Shown piece after piece: positions 35,819 to 44,460 of a stretch of DNA of 64,000 nt. Positions within the stretch are counted from its first letter, which is position 1, and each line of letters opens with the position of its first letter. The notes below the pieces were generated by a model that made no database searches, was not told the origin of the DNA, and saw only the letters and a program-made list of their open reading frames with translations. A program made the position numbers and the translations under genes. Origin of the DNA: Nanosynbacter sp900555675 (GTDB taxonomy: Bacteria > Patescibacteriota > Saccharimonadia > Saccharimonadales > Saccharimonadaceae); contig NZ_CP157587.1 in NCBI RefSeq assembly GCF_022828245.2, forward strand, positions 124,001-188,000, in the 5' to 3' direction.

Positions 35819-37045
35819 ATGCAGGAGCAATCTCGATATGTGGTAGGAATTGATATTGGCACAAAAAACGTGCGCTGTGTCGTTGGTTATATTGACGCAG
35901 AAAATGGTGCGCCAAAAATTGTTGGCGTCGGTGAAGCGCCGAATAGCGGAATGCGAAAGGGAACCGTAACGAATTTGAGCGGTCCAGCTGAAGCTATTGA
36001 TAAGGCTTTGGAACCGGCCGAGCGAATGAGCGGTCATCAGATTAACGCAGCCACATTGAGTATTAACGGATCTCATTTATTAAGTACAAAAGCCGACGGA
36101 ATGATTACCGTTGGAACCGTTAATAATGAAGTTACGCACGATGATATATTAAGGCTGGAGGAAGTTGCTACAACTGGAAAAGTGCCACAAAATAGAGAGA
36201 TTTTAGATATTATTGCGCACGCGTATAGACTGGATGGTCAAGATAATATTAAAGATCCAATTGGTATGACTGGCGCGCGTCTGGAAATTAGAGCGAATGT
36301 CGTGTCTGGTTTGGTCCCTCACATTACTAATCTACAGAAGTCGGCGGAAATGGCTAAGGTTGAGGCTGTATCTGTTGTTCCGTCAGTTTTGGCGGCAGCT
36401 CAATCCGTTCTTACGGAAAGTCAGCGCGAAAACGGCGTTGCGGTGATTGATTTTGGTGCGGCAACTACAGGAATTGCTATTTATGAAGAGGGCGATTTGC
36501 AACATCTGGCGGTTATCCCAATGGGCGGTCAGAACGTAACGAACGATTTGGCTATTGGACTTAGGACGGATCCGGAAATTGCGGAAGTTGTGAAATTGGC
36601 GCATGCGAGATTTGGCGGTGAGACTTTGGGTGAAGTTGAAACGAAGGTTGAAAAGCAGACGTATAAGTTTAACCAAGAAGAAATTGACGAGATTGTTCAA
36701 GCGCGATATGAAGAGATTTTTGAGGCGATTGCTAAAGAACTGAAGCGAGCTGGACGATTAGGAAAGCTACCGAGCGGCGTTGTGCTGGTTGGCGGCGCGG
36801 CGAAAGTGAAGGGTGTGGTAGAGTTTACGAAAGATCAATTGAGCGTGGCGGCACGCTTGGGTGTTCCGGCTGGCTATAGCGGAGTTAGCGATGAAGTGAA
36901 GGGCGCAGAATTTTCGACTGCGGTTGGTCTGATGTTGATTGATTCTATGGGCATTTCGCAGCAGGTAAGGCCGATAGTTGGTGCAAATGATGTCACTAAA
37001 AAAGCTGGCGGTTTACTTAAAAATATTTTCGCTAGATTTAAATAA
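35819..37045 (+). CDS. ftsA: Cell division protein FtsA
   Basis: 408 aa, actin-like. Phosphate-1 GIDIGTKNVRCVVG, phosphate-2 VAVIDFGAATTGIAIYE and adenosine motif GVVLVGGAAKVKGVVE are visible, along with the SHVI-like segment of the 1C domain. The C-terminal amphipathic membrane-targeting helix is GGLLKNIFARFK. It tethers FtsZ to the membrane. ftsZ follows after 37 nt with its own Shine-Dalgarno, the standard division gene pair. Confidence 0.96.
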   Translation: MQEQSRYVVGIDIGTKNVRCVVGYIDAENGAPKIVGVGEAPNSGMRKGTVTNLSGPAEAIDKALEPAERMSGHQINAATLSINGSHLLSTKADGMITVGTVNNEVTHDDILRLEEVATTGKVPQNREILDIIAHAYRLDGQDNIKDPIGMTGARLEIRANVVSGLVPHITNLQKSAEMAKVEAVSVVPSVLAAAQSVLTESQRENGVAVIDFGAATTGIAIYEEGDLQHLAVIPMGGQNVTNDLAIGLRTDPEIAEVVKLAHARFGGETLGEVETKVEKQTYKFNQEEIDEIVQARYEEIFEAIAKELKRAGRLGKLPSGVVLVGGAAKVKGVVEFTKDQLSVAARLGVPAGYSGVSDEVKGAEFSTAVGLMLIDSMGISQQVRPIVGANDVTKKAGGLLKNIFARFK

Positions 37046-37082
37046 ATGATATACTTTATGTAAGGATTAAGAGAGGGAATAT

Positions 37083-38276
37083 ATGCCGCAAATACAACCA
37101 AGTGAAGTTCAAACATTTGCCAGCATAAAGGTCGTCGGTGTCGGCGGCGCTGGTGGCTCAGCTATTAACCGAATGAAAGACGCTGGTCTAACTGGCGTTC
37201 AATTTATCGCTATGAATACGGACGCTCAGGCGTTGCACAATTCGAAGGCTGACATAAAGATTCATCTTGGTCGTGACGCAACTAATGGTTTGGGTGCTGG
37301 TGCTGATCCTACTGTTGGTGAGGCTGCAGCTAATGAATCCCGTGACGAAATTAGGGAAGCGCTAGAAGGCGCGGACATGGTATTTGTAACAATTGGTGCT
37401 GGTGGCGGAACTGGTTCTGGTGCTGGTTATGTTGTGGCAGAAGTGGCGCGCGAGCTTGGTATTTTGGTAGTTGGCGTGGCAACTCGACCGTTTAGCTTTG
37501 AAGGCGAGAAGCGTCGAGTAAATGCAGATTGGGCGATTTCTCACTTGGGACGCGAGGTTGATACCTTGATTACTATTCCAAATGACAGATTATTGCAGAC
37601 GATTGATCGCCGAACGCCGCTACTGGAAACATTTAAGATTGCCGATGATGTTTTGAGGCAGGGTGTTCAGGGTATTTCTGAACTGATTACTGAGCATGGT
37701 TTGATTAACCTTGACTTTGCTGATGTTAAGGCAATTATGAGTAATGCCGGTTCAGCTTTGATGGGAATTGGGCGAGCGAGCGGTGATGACCGAGCGGTTC
37801 AGGCGGCGCAGCAAGCTATTGAAAGTCCTCTAATTGAGGTGTCGATTGATGGCGCCAAGGGTGTGTTGTTCAATGTAACTGGCGGCTATGACATGAGTAT
37901 GGCGGAAATTCAGGAAGCCGCAGAAATTATTACTAGCGCTGTTAGTCCGAATGCCAACATTATTTTTGGTGCGACTTTGAAGCCGGAAATGGAAGACGAG
38001 CTGGTTATTACGGTGATTGCGACAGGATTTGATAGTGATACATTCCGTCAGCAGGAAGTTAGCTTGACTGTAGGTGACGACACAAAACCTGCCGAGACAG
38101 AAGTTGATGACGAAATGGTTAAAAATATTGACCTAGAGTTGGACAAGGAAGAATCTGCCGAAAGTTTTGCGACTGAGCCAGAAACTAATATTTGGGAAAA
38201 TCCAACAGTTGAAGCTGACGACGATGAGGACGATACGCCGGCATTTCTGAGGCGACGAAAGAAGAATAAGGAGTAG
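37083..38276 (+). CDS. ftsZ: Cell division protein FtsZ
   Basis: 397 aa, tubulin-like GTPase. It contains VVGVGGAGGSAINRM, the G-box GAGGGTGSGAGYVVAEVAREL and the T7 region GLINLDFADVKAIM. An acidic, variable linker (about 320-380) ends in a C-terminal peptide DDTPAFLRRRKK, the FtsA-binding tail. It forms the division ring. AGAGAGGG precedes the ATG. Confidence 0.98.
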   Translation: MPQIQPSEVQTFASIKVVGVGGAGGSAINRMKDAGLTGVQFIAMNTDAQALHNSKADIKIHLGRDATNGLGAGADPTVGEAAANESRDEIREALEGADMVFVTIGAGGGTGSGAGYVVAEVARELGILVVGVATRPFSFEGEKRRVNADWAISHLGREVDTLITIPNDRLLQTIDRRTPLLETFKIADDVLRQGVQGISELITEHGLINLDFADVKAIMSNAGSALMGIGRASGDDRAVQAAQQAIESPLIEVSIDGAKGVLFNVTGGYDMSMAEIQEAAEIITSAVSPNANIIFGATLKPEMEDELVITVIATGFDSDTFRQQEVSLTVGDDTKPAETEVDDEMVKNIDLELDKEESAESFATEPETNIWENPTVEADDDEDDTPAFLRRRKKNKE

Positions 38277-38281
38277 ATAAA

Positions 38282-38737
38282 ATGGTGTTTAATATCGGCA
38301 ATAGTCGCGTTATTGAATCACGCGAAGTTTCTGACGGTGCCGCAATTCGACGTCGCAGGGAAACTCCAGATGGCAAGCGATTTACTACGTATGAGCGAGT
38401 TGAAAAGCCGAATCTAGCGGTGATAAAGAAAAATGGTGATCGTGAGCTGTTTGACCGGGTGAAGTTGGCGAATTCGACGCGCCGTTCGGTCGGAAAATTC
38501 TTTAAGTCTGACGAGGAAGTTGATAATATCATTACAGCGGTTGAAGATTCTTTATACGCGCTGGGCGAATCGGAAGTTACGTCAAAACAGATTGGCGATC
38601 AAGTTTTGGACGAGTTAGAAAAGCGCAATGAAGTGGCGTATGTTCGTTTCGCCAGTGTTTTTTACGAGTTTAAGACACTGGATGATTTTGTGGAGATTTT
38701 AGCAAAGCGACGCAGTAAGGGCGAGCGGGAATTGTAA
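38282..38737 (+). CDS. nrdR: NrdR-like regulator lacking the zinc ribbon cysteines
   Basis: 151 aa. From RVIESREVSDGAAIRRRRETPDGKRFTTYERVE onward the sequence follows NrdR, including the ATP-cone (AVIKKNGDRELFDRVKL, then KQIGDQVLDELEKRNEVAYVRFASVFYEF). The four cysteines that form the DNA-binding zinc ribbon in NrdR (CPxC and CxxC) are absent: the N-terminus is MVFNIGNSR and the second pair reads TPDG. The protein contains no cysteine at all. The start is fixed by AAGGAG at 38269. It may still sense ATP/dATP but bind DNA differently or not at all. It lies 5 nt after ftsZ. Confidence 0.88.
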   Translation: MVFNIGNSRVIESREVSDGAAIRRRRETPDGKRFTTYERVEKPNLAVIKKNGDRELFDRVKLANSTRRSVGKFFKSDEEVDNIITAVEDSLYALGESEVTSKQIGDQVLDELEKRNEVAYVRFASVFYEFKTLDDFVEILAKRRSKGEREL

Positions 38738-38994
38738 TGCGAGTAGTTGTGATTTATCGTTCGGAAAGCGATTATGCGCGCCAAGTTTCAGACTTTTTGC
38801 GTGATTTTAGCCGACAAACTGGTCGGGTTTTAGAGGAAATGAGTCCTGATTCTGCAGAAGGTAATAATTTTTGCGAAGTGTATGATATTGTGGAGTATCC
38901 AACAATTATCGCGCTGAGTGACAGTGGTCAATTGCAAAACCTCTGGCGCGGCTTGCCGCTGCCAACAATTAGCGAAGTGAGTTTTTATGTTTAA
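38737..38994 (+). CDS. Small thioredoxin-fold-like protein
   Basis: 85 aa. The order VVVIYRSESDYARQVSDFLRDFSRQTG, CEVYDIVEYPTIIALSDSGQL, WRGLPLP resembles a thioredoxin-like fold with the cis-Pro (YPT) retained. The CxxC active site is absent; there is a single Cys before EVYDIVEYPT. It overlaps nrdR at its start and VKOR at its end, so it is tightly linked to a disulphide-forming enzyme. A catalytic redox role is doubtful without CxxC. Confidence 0.72.
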   Translation: MRVVVIYRSESDYARQVSDFLRDFSRQTGRVLEEMSPDSAEGNNFCEVYDIVEYPTIIALSDSGQLQNLWRGLPLPTISEVSFYV

Positions 38995-39592
38995 GTTTTT
39001 TGCTCAATGGTTTTCTAAACAAGATAAGCGTCAAAAAATTGCTGAAATCTCACTACTGACGGGCGCAGGAGTTGGTTTACTGGCGTCATTTATCCTGTCT
39101 ATCGAAACATTGGTTCTGGCAAAAACTCCAAATACAGTCCTGGGGTGTGATTTAAATGCGGTGATCAGCTGTAGCAGTGTGGCCCAGCATTGGTCTGCGT
39201 CGCTGCTTGGTTTTCCAAATGCCTTTATTGGCCTTATGGCTTTGCCTGTTATGGTGACAATTGCAGTGGCGTTGCTGGCTGGCACTAAGTTTCCGCGCCG
39301 GTTTATGTTTGCGGCGCAGATTGGCGTCAGTGTTGGGTTTATTTTTGCGTTATGGATGTTCTATATGAGTTTTGTGGAAATCGGGGTGTTGTGTCCTTGG
39401 TGTCTAACACTTGATGTTGGCATGTTGCTAATTTTTGGCGGCATGACAAGATACAATATCCTAACTGGGGTTATCACTGGAAAAAAAGTAAAAAAATTTG
39501 TTCAAAATGATTATGACATAGTTCTACTGGCAACAATCATCGCTTTGGCTGTTGTTATGATTTTGGCAAAATTTGGTGATCAATTATTATAA
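38987..39592 (+). CDS. Vitamin K epoxide reductase-family membrane protein
   Basis: 201 aa with four to five membrane helices. It has CDLNAVISCSSVAQHW (loop cysteines), LGFPNAFIGLMALPVM and the active-site CPWC in VLCPWCLTLDVG. Bacterial VKOR homologues pass electrons from a periplasmic thiol oxidase to quinone and thereby drive disulphide formation in exported proteins. The following gene encodes a surface protein with two cysteines in each of its RCC1 repeats, a fitting substrate. Overlaps the upstream gene by 8 nt. Confidence 0.92.
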   Translation: MFKFFAQWFSKQDKRQKIAEISLLTGAGVGLLASFILSIETLVLAKTPNTVLGCDLNAVISCSSVAQHWSASLLGFPNAFIGLMALPVMVTIAVALLAGTKFPRRFMFAAQIGVSVGFIFALWMFYMSFVEIGVLCPWCLTLDVGMLLIFGGMTRYNILTGVITGKKVKKFVQNDYDIVLLATIIALAVVMILAKFGDQLL

Positions 39593-39620
39593 GAATTTTT
39601 ATGTTATATTAAAAAACTTA

Positions 39621-39629
39621 TGCTATAAT
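39621..39629 (+). promoter_or_regulatory. Extended -10 promoter of the RCC1 surface gene
   Basis: TGCTATAAT (hexamer 39624-39629). A leader of about 50 nt follows. Confidence 0.65.
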
Positions 39630-39688
39630 GATAACCACAAGTTAATTATTAATAAAAATAGTAGAAGTCGAAGGTGCATCTTAATACG

Positions 39689-41944
39689 ATGATGTCGGAA
39701 ATGAATAAAAACCAAAGATTAATGATCAATCAGCGGCGATTTGCTGGTCCTCGGCTTGTTTTGTTTGCCAGCTTCATGATCTGTGTGGTCGTTGGCATAT
39801 TCTTTACGGTTGGAAATCTATTGACTCGTCAGGGTAGTGCGACGGTGATGGGAGATATGGAATGGTCATTTAGTCAATTTACTTCTAACGGCGGCTACAC
39901 CTGCGCCCTCACCACCACTGGTCAGGCCTACTGCTGGGGGCTGAATAACCAAGGTCAACTAGGCAACAACTCCACCACCAACTCCCGCATCCCAGTCGCC
40001 GTCCAAATGCCAGCCGGCGTCAGTTTCCAGTCCATTACCGCTGGCAGCCTCCACACCTGCGCCCTCACCACCGAAGGCAAAGCCTACTGTTGGGGATATG
40101 GTGGTAGTGGTCAACTAGGCAACAACTCGACTACTGCCTCCCGCATCCCAGTCGCCGTCCAAATGCCAGCCGGCGTCAGTTTCCAGTCCATTACCGCTGG
40201 CAGCCTCCACACCTGCGCCCTCACCACCACTGGTCAGGCCTACTGCTGGGGACAGGGTAGTAGTGGTCGATTAGGCAACAACTCGACTACTGACTCCCGC
40301 TTCCCAGTCGCCGTCCAAATGCCAGCCGGCGTCAGTTTCCAGTCCATTACCGCTAACAACGTCCACACCTGCGCCCTCACCACCGAAGGCAAAGCCTACT
40401 GTTGGGGATATGGTGGTAGTGGTCAACTAGGCAACAACTCGACTACTGCCTCCCGCATCCCAGTCGCCGTCCAAATGCCAGCCGGCGTCAGTTTCCAGTC
40501 CATTGCTGTCGGCTATTACCACACCTGCGCCCTCACCACCACTGGTCAGGCCTACTGCTGGGGACAGGGTAGTAGTGGTCGATTAGGCAACAACTCGACT
40601 ACTGACTCCCGCATCCCAGTCGCCGTCCAAATGCCAGCCGGCGTCAGTTTCCAGTCCATTACCGCTGGCAGCCTCCACACCTGCGCCCTCACCGCCGAAG
40701 GCAAAGCCTACTGCTGGGGACAGGGTAGTAGTGGTCAACTAGGCAACAACTCGACTACCGATTCGTCAATCCCGTTGGCAGTTAGTTCAGTTGGCGTTAA
40801 TGTGCCAGTTGAGCAATCAGCTAGTCGGTTATATAAATGGAACAATGCCGTTCAGCCAGGAACGCCATTGGCTGCAACCAATGCGGTGGCCACTTTACCA
40901 GAAGTTGGCAGTTCGTTCCGGATTAGGGTGGGTCTGACGGCGGACGGCAATAAAACTCTTCAAAACACCACAGTTCCTCCTGGCAACATGAAACTTCGCG
41001 CTCAATATGCCAAGAAAACTGCCGCCAGTTGTAGTGCTGTGCCGTCTGGTGATTGGCAAAATATTACTACAAACTCCAGTCTGCGTTATGCTGCCACTGG
41101 TCCAGCGCATCAAACAGCCATTAGTGCTATCTCTGACAATCCAGTGCTGCCCACCAACAGCCACAATTACGTCCACCAATCGATTGTTCGTCCAACAACT
41201 GATTCATCGTTAACTTTTACTAATTATCAAGGCATTGAGTCAGGGCAGACTGGTTTATGGGACCTTGTCTTGGCAGATAATGGCTTGGAACAAAACACCA
41301 GCTATTGTGTCCGTGTGGTAACCGACACGACTGCCGCTCCTGGATCTAGTATTGACAGCTACACAACGTATCCAGAATTTAAGACCGCTCCTGGGTCGTT
41401 AGACATTCGTTTTAGGGATAATGCTGGCACTACGGTCGCGAATCCTGTCACGAATTTTGATAATTCCATTATTGGTAGCAGTAGTGTAATTACCAGCGCC
41501 CTCTTGTCCAACTCAAGCTCGAAACAAATTGAAGTTACGAATACACAGACCAGCTCTGGGTGGAGCGTTGTGTTGTCGGCATCTGACGGTGTGACCGCCA
41601 AGTGGAAGCGAACTGGCGGCACAGAATCGTATATGTTCAACGGCACTAATGGTGATCAGGGATTTCTGTCTGTTAATTTTGGGACATCATCTGTCTTAGC
41701 TTCGGGCAATTCATTGAGCGGTTCAACTTGTCAAACATCAGGAATATCAAAGGGTGTTGATTCTCAATTTAAGGTGGGGACTGCTACGGCTAACGGCGTT
41801 ACATTGATGAGCAGCAGTGGATCAACTGGTCAATTGGGATGCGCATTTTTGCTACAGAATGTTCGATTAAATCAGACTATTCCAGCATATCAAAAACCAG
41901 GAACTTATGAATTGCCAATGACATTAACGGTAACAGCGCAGTAA
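39689..41944 (+). CDS. RCC1-repeat surface protein with C-terminal WxL-like domain
   Basis: 751 aa from ATG 39689 (GTG 39674 and ATG 39692 are alternatives). It has an N-terminal membrane helix (LVLFASFMICVVVGIFFTV), then six RCC1-type repeats of 52 aa (TCALTTEGKAYCWG ... GQLGNNSTT ... IPVAVQMPAGVSFQSI) expected to form a beta-propeller, each with two Cys. A long beta-rich stalk follows. The last 150 residues (SGWSVVLSAS ... GISKG ... GVTLMSSS ... LNQTIPAYQKPGTYELPM) align by eye with the WxL-like protein at 42699. It is probably an exported adhesin. The repeat DNA is visibly more C-rich than its surroundings. Confidence 0.85.
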   Translation: MMSEMNKNQRLMINQRRFAGPRLVLFASFMICVVVGIFFTVGNLLTRQGSATVMGDMEWSFSQFTSNGGYTCALTTTGQAYCWGLNNQGQLGNNSTTNSRIPVAVQMPAGVSFQSITAGSLHTCALTTEGKAYCWGYGGSGQLGNNSTTASRIPVAVQMPAGVSFQSITAGSLHTCALTTTGQAYCWGQGSSGRLGNNSTTDSRFPVAVQMPAGVSFQSITANNVHTCALTTEGKAYCWGYGGSGQLGNNSTTASRIPVAVQMPAGVSFQSIAVGYYHTCALTTTGQAYCWGQGSSGRLGNNSTTDSRIPVAVQMPAGVSFQSITAGSLHTCALTAEGKAYCWGQGSSGQLGNNSTTDSSIPLAVSSVGVNVPVEQSASRLYKWNNAVQPGTPLAATNAVATLPEVGSSFRIRVGLTADGNKTLQNTTVPPGNMKLRAQYAKKTAASCSAVPSGDWQNITTNSSLRYAATGPAHQTAISAISDNPVLPTNSHNYVHQSIVRPTTDSSLTFTNYQGIESGQTGLWDLVLADNGLEQNTSYCVRVVTDTTAAPGSSIDSYTTYPEFKTAPGSLDIRFRDNAGTTVANPVTNFDNSIIGSSSVITSALLSNSSSKQIEVTNTQTSSGWSVVLSASDGVTAKWKRTGGTESYMFNGTNGDQGFLSVNFGTSSVLASGNSLSGSTCQTSGISKGVDSQFKVGTATANGVTLMSSSGSTGQLGCAFLLQNVRLNQTIPAYQKPGTYELPMTLTVTAQ
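39885..40785 (+). repeat. Six tandem 156-bp RCC1 repeats
   Basis: The marker CTGCGCCCTC recurs at 39901, 40057, 40213, 40369, 40525 and 40681, exactly 156 bp apart. Repeats 2-3 and 4-5 are almost identical as 312-bp blocks, indicating recent block duplication. The number of repeats can probably change by recombination. Confidence 0.95.
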
Positions 41945-41952
41945 GGTTGAGT

Positions 41953-42648
41953 ATGAAAAATAGAGTAAAAAAATTATTCATCGCCATAACAATACTAGCT
42001 ACTTTGAGTAGTCCTTATTCGGCTCTTGCGGATTCGTCGGCTAATTCTAATTTGTCGCAAGTGATCACTGATTGTACTCATGATTCTCTGGAAAATGGTA
42101 GCCAGATGAATGAGTCAATTTGTCCGATTTTTCTGCCAAAATTCTCTAAATTTGATTTGGTAAATGGGAAAGATTTGTTGGTATATGGTGTTTATGATGC
42201 GGTACATACAATAGCTGATCCCGCGACAGGACAGCACGATTTGAAGGTTGAGTTTAATGGTCGGACTTTTGTTTTGGGACGGGATAGCGAGCTTAAAGTT
42301 AACGGAAATATATGGGTGTTGGATTTTTCAAATTGGCAGAATAATCATCCGGGTGATAATTTTATGCCGCCAGTTCCAGAACATACCTATAACGGTCGTG
42401 TTACGACTAAGCTGAAGGATAATGCAACATCCCCAGAAGTAGTGCGGATTGCTGATTTTTCATTTACGACTCCGAAAAAGACCACTGAAGATGTTATTGT
42501 TATTCCAAAGATTGTTAAAGAGATAAGTAAGGCTTTGGCTAATACGGGAATTAATTTATGGATGATTATGGCTGCTGGTATTGGTGTAATTGTTGCGGCG
42601 TTCATTATGTTATTTATTGTTAAAAAACAGAAAAAGAGGGATGAATGA
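41953..42648 (+). CDS. Exported membrane-anchored protein of the WxL-like locus
   Basis: 231 aa from ATG 41953, 8 nt after the RCC1 gene. N-terminal signal peptide (KKLFIAITILATLSSPYSALADS), a beta-rich ectodomain, then NTGINLWMIMAAGIGVIVAAFIMLFIV and a KKQKKRDE end that anchor it. The TG before the helix recalls a degenerate sorting signal. It is not recognised as a family, but its position matches the small anchored partner found in WxL clusters of Firmicutes. Confidence 0.75.
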   Translation: MKNRVKKLFIAITILATLSSPYSALADSSANSNLSQVITDCTHDSLENGSQMNESICPIFLPKFSKFDLVNGKDLLVYGVYDAVHTIADPATGQHDLKVEFNGRTFVLGRDSELKVNGNIWVLDFSNWQNNHPGDNFMPPVPEHTYNGRVTTKLKDNATSPEVVRIADFSFTTPKKTTEDVIVIPKIVKEISKALANTGINLWMIMAAGIGVIVAAFIMLFIVKKQKKRDE

Positions 42649-42698
42649 AAAAATAATCATAATAAGTTATAATGTAATAAATTAAGTAAGGAGAAAAA

Positions 42699-43343
42699 AT
42701 GAAAAAGTTAACGTTGTTGATCGTTGCGAGCGTAGGCGTGGTCGGTCTATTGGGGTTGTATAATATGACAAACCCTTCTGTAGCTAATGCCGCAACTACT
42801 GCTAACTCTAAACTCTCTCAGACAATTAATCCTGGAGTTTTGAGTACTGATATCCGTGATTCAACGAATTCCTTAGTTAATAATCCAACATTCGCTATGG
42901 GCGCTACGACAGTGTCATCTTCATTAGGATCGGGAACTGGTGTTTTTGGGAATAACGACAATCGAATTTATGCCGAAAACCCAGGTGCCGCAGATAATGG
43001 CTGGACGTTGACGCTAAACGTAGCGACCCCAGGAACTGGTGTTTGGTCTGCTGGCGGTGGAAAACAGTATAAATACAACGGAACTATTAACGAGGGTCGC
43101 CTAACAGTTAATCCAGCTGGCGGTACAGTTACCCCTGTAATTGGTGCAGCTGCAGGTATTACCAAGGGTACTTCTACGACCTTTTCTGGTACTAGTCCTG
43201 TAACACTAATGAGCGCTTCAGCGACTGCTAGTAAAGTATGGGCTGGATATATAACTAATACCTCATTAGCCCAAACCATCCCAGCTGGTCAGGCAGCAGG
43301 TACATACGTATTGCCAATGGTTCAGACAATCACAGCTCTTTAG
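42699..43343 (+). CDS. WxL-like domain surface protein
   Basis: 214 aa. Signal peptide (LLIVASVGVVGLLGLYNM...VANAATT), then a WxL-like domain with NGWTLTLNV (W-x-L motif) and the end SLAQTIPAGQAAGTYVLPMVQTI, typical of the beta-rich C-termini of WxL proteins. A second W-x-L is not seen. The C-terminal 130 residues share the domain found at the end of the RCC1 protein. WxL domains attach non-covalently to peptidoglycan in Gram-positive bacteria. TATAAT at 42668-42673 and AAGGAG precede the ATG. Confidence 0.8.
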   Translation: MKKLTLLIVASVGVVGLLGLYNMTNPSVANAATTANSKLSQTINPGVLSTDIRDSTNSLVNNPTFAMGATTVSSSLGSGTGVFGNNDNRIYAENPGAADNGWTLTLNVATPGTGVWSAGGGKQYKYNGTINEGRLTVNPAGGTVTPVIGAAAGITKGTSTTFSGTSPVTLMSASATASKVWAGYITNTSLAQTIPAGQAAGTYVLPMVQTITAL

Positions 43344-43362
43344 TGGACTAAATTATTAAGCG

Positions 43363-43396
43363 AGAATAGGCATTCTGATGAGTGTCTATTCTTTTA
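43363..43396 (+). terminator. Terminator after the WxL-like gene
   Basis: AGAATAGgCA / TGtCTATTCT followed by TTTTAT. Confidence 0.78.
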
Positions 43397-43442
43397 TGTG
43401 TGACATTGATATAATAAGCATAATAGGTTTTTAAGGAGGGAT

Positions 43443-44432
43443 ATGAAGAATTCGTTGAGGGGTAAGATTATTGGAGCGGTGATGATTGCGGGGCTGATTT
43501 TGCCTGTGTCAGTGTCTGCTAATGGCATTGGTGGTCGACCAGCAAATCCTGATCCGAATAATCCCAGGACAAGTTCAATTTTCATCTATAATCTTTCTGG
43601 TGGCGATTCGAAATCTGACCAATTGTATGTTCAAAACGGGTCTGATAAAGAAGAGACAATTGAAGTTTATTCGGTTGACGGTACAGTTACGACGACTGGT
43701 GATATGACTTGCAAGGAGAAGTCGGAGGATAAAGTTGGTGCGGGCAAATGGGTTTCTGTCTCTAAAAAAGAGGTGACTCTTGGTGCGAACGAAAACGCGC
43801 TTGTTGATTTTACGGTAAATGTTCCAAGTAAAGCAGATGTTGGCGAGCATAATGCATGTATGGTTGTTCAGCGGAAGGTTAAGCAGGCGTCAAATAATGC
43901 TGGCGGCATTCAAGTTCAGACTCGTCAGGCTATCCGTATGGCGATAACCGTTCCTGGTGATATTCACCGCGACGTGACGATTGAGAAGTTTAATGTTAAG
44001 AATTCTAACAGTAGTCAATTGTATGAAATTGCCTTAAAAAATTCTGGCAATGTGTCGGCTGATGTTGACGTAAAGCTGGTCGTGAAAGACCCGATGGGAA
44101 ATGTTGTATATAAAAACGGTGGCGTGAATGCAACGATTGCGAATGAAACGCGGCAGTTTAATTTTGATAGCAATTTGGCGCCGTTTTGGGGCGGAAAATA
44201 TAAGGTAGAGCTGTCGATTTCCTATAAAAAGAAGGCTGGCGAGTGGGGAATTAGCCAGGACAAAAATGAGCTAATCACAAAAACCGCCGAATCAAAAGAA
44301 TTGTTCTTCTGGCCATCAACTACAGCGTTAATGATGATTGGCGGTGGAATACTTTTGTTCATTATTTTGATAGTGATAATTGTTATAAAATCAAAGCGGA
44401 ACAAAAAAACTGTTCAATTTAAAAAGCGTTGA
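43443..44432 (+). CDS. DUF916-like wall protein with C-terminal anchor
   Basis: 329 aa. Signal peptide (IIGAVMIAGLILPVSVSANG), then two beta-sandwich regions (SSIFIYNLSGGDSKSDQLYVQNGSDKEETIEV..., and YEIALKNSGNVSADVDVKLVV...). The layout corresponds to the DUF916/DUF3324 proteins that accompany WxL proteins. The end carries a membrane helix (MMIGGGILLFIILIVIIVI) and a basic tail. It likely forms a surface complex with the two WxL-like proteins upstream. An extended -10 TGATATAAT (hexamer 43410-43415) and AAGGAGGG precede it. Confidence 0.82.
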   Translation: MKNSLRGKIIGAVMIAGLILPVSVSANGIGGRPANPDPNNPRTSSIFIYNLSGGDSKSDQLYVQNGSDKEETIEVYSVDGTVTTTGDMTCKEKSEDKVGAGKWVSVSKKEVTLGANENALVDFTVNVPSKADVGEHNACMVVQRKVKQASNNAGGIQVQTRQAIRMAITVPGDIHRDVTIEKFNVKNSNSSQLYEIALKNSGNVSADVDVKLVVKDPMGNVVYKNGGVNATIANETRQFNFDSNLAPFWGGKYKVELSISYKKKAGEWGISQDKNELITKTAESKELFFWPSTTALMMIGGGILLFIILIVIIVIKSKRNKKTVQFKKR

Positions 44433-44460
44433 GTTTATAAAAAAGTGATAGAATAGTTAT

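Noticed and set aside
39885..40785. CRISPR-like array
   Set aside because: The 156-bp repeats are in-frame, contiguous coding repeats (RCC1 blades) without spacers.
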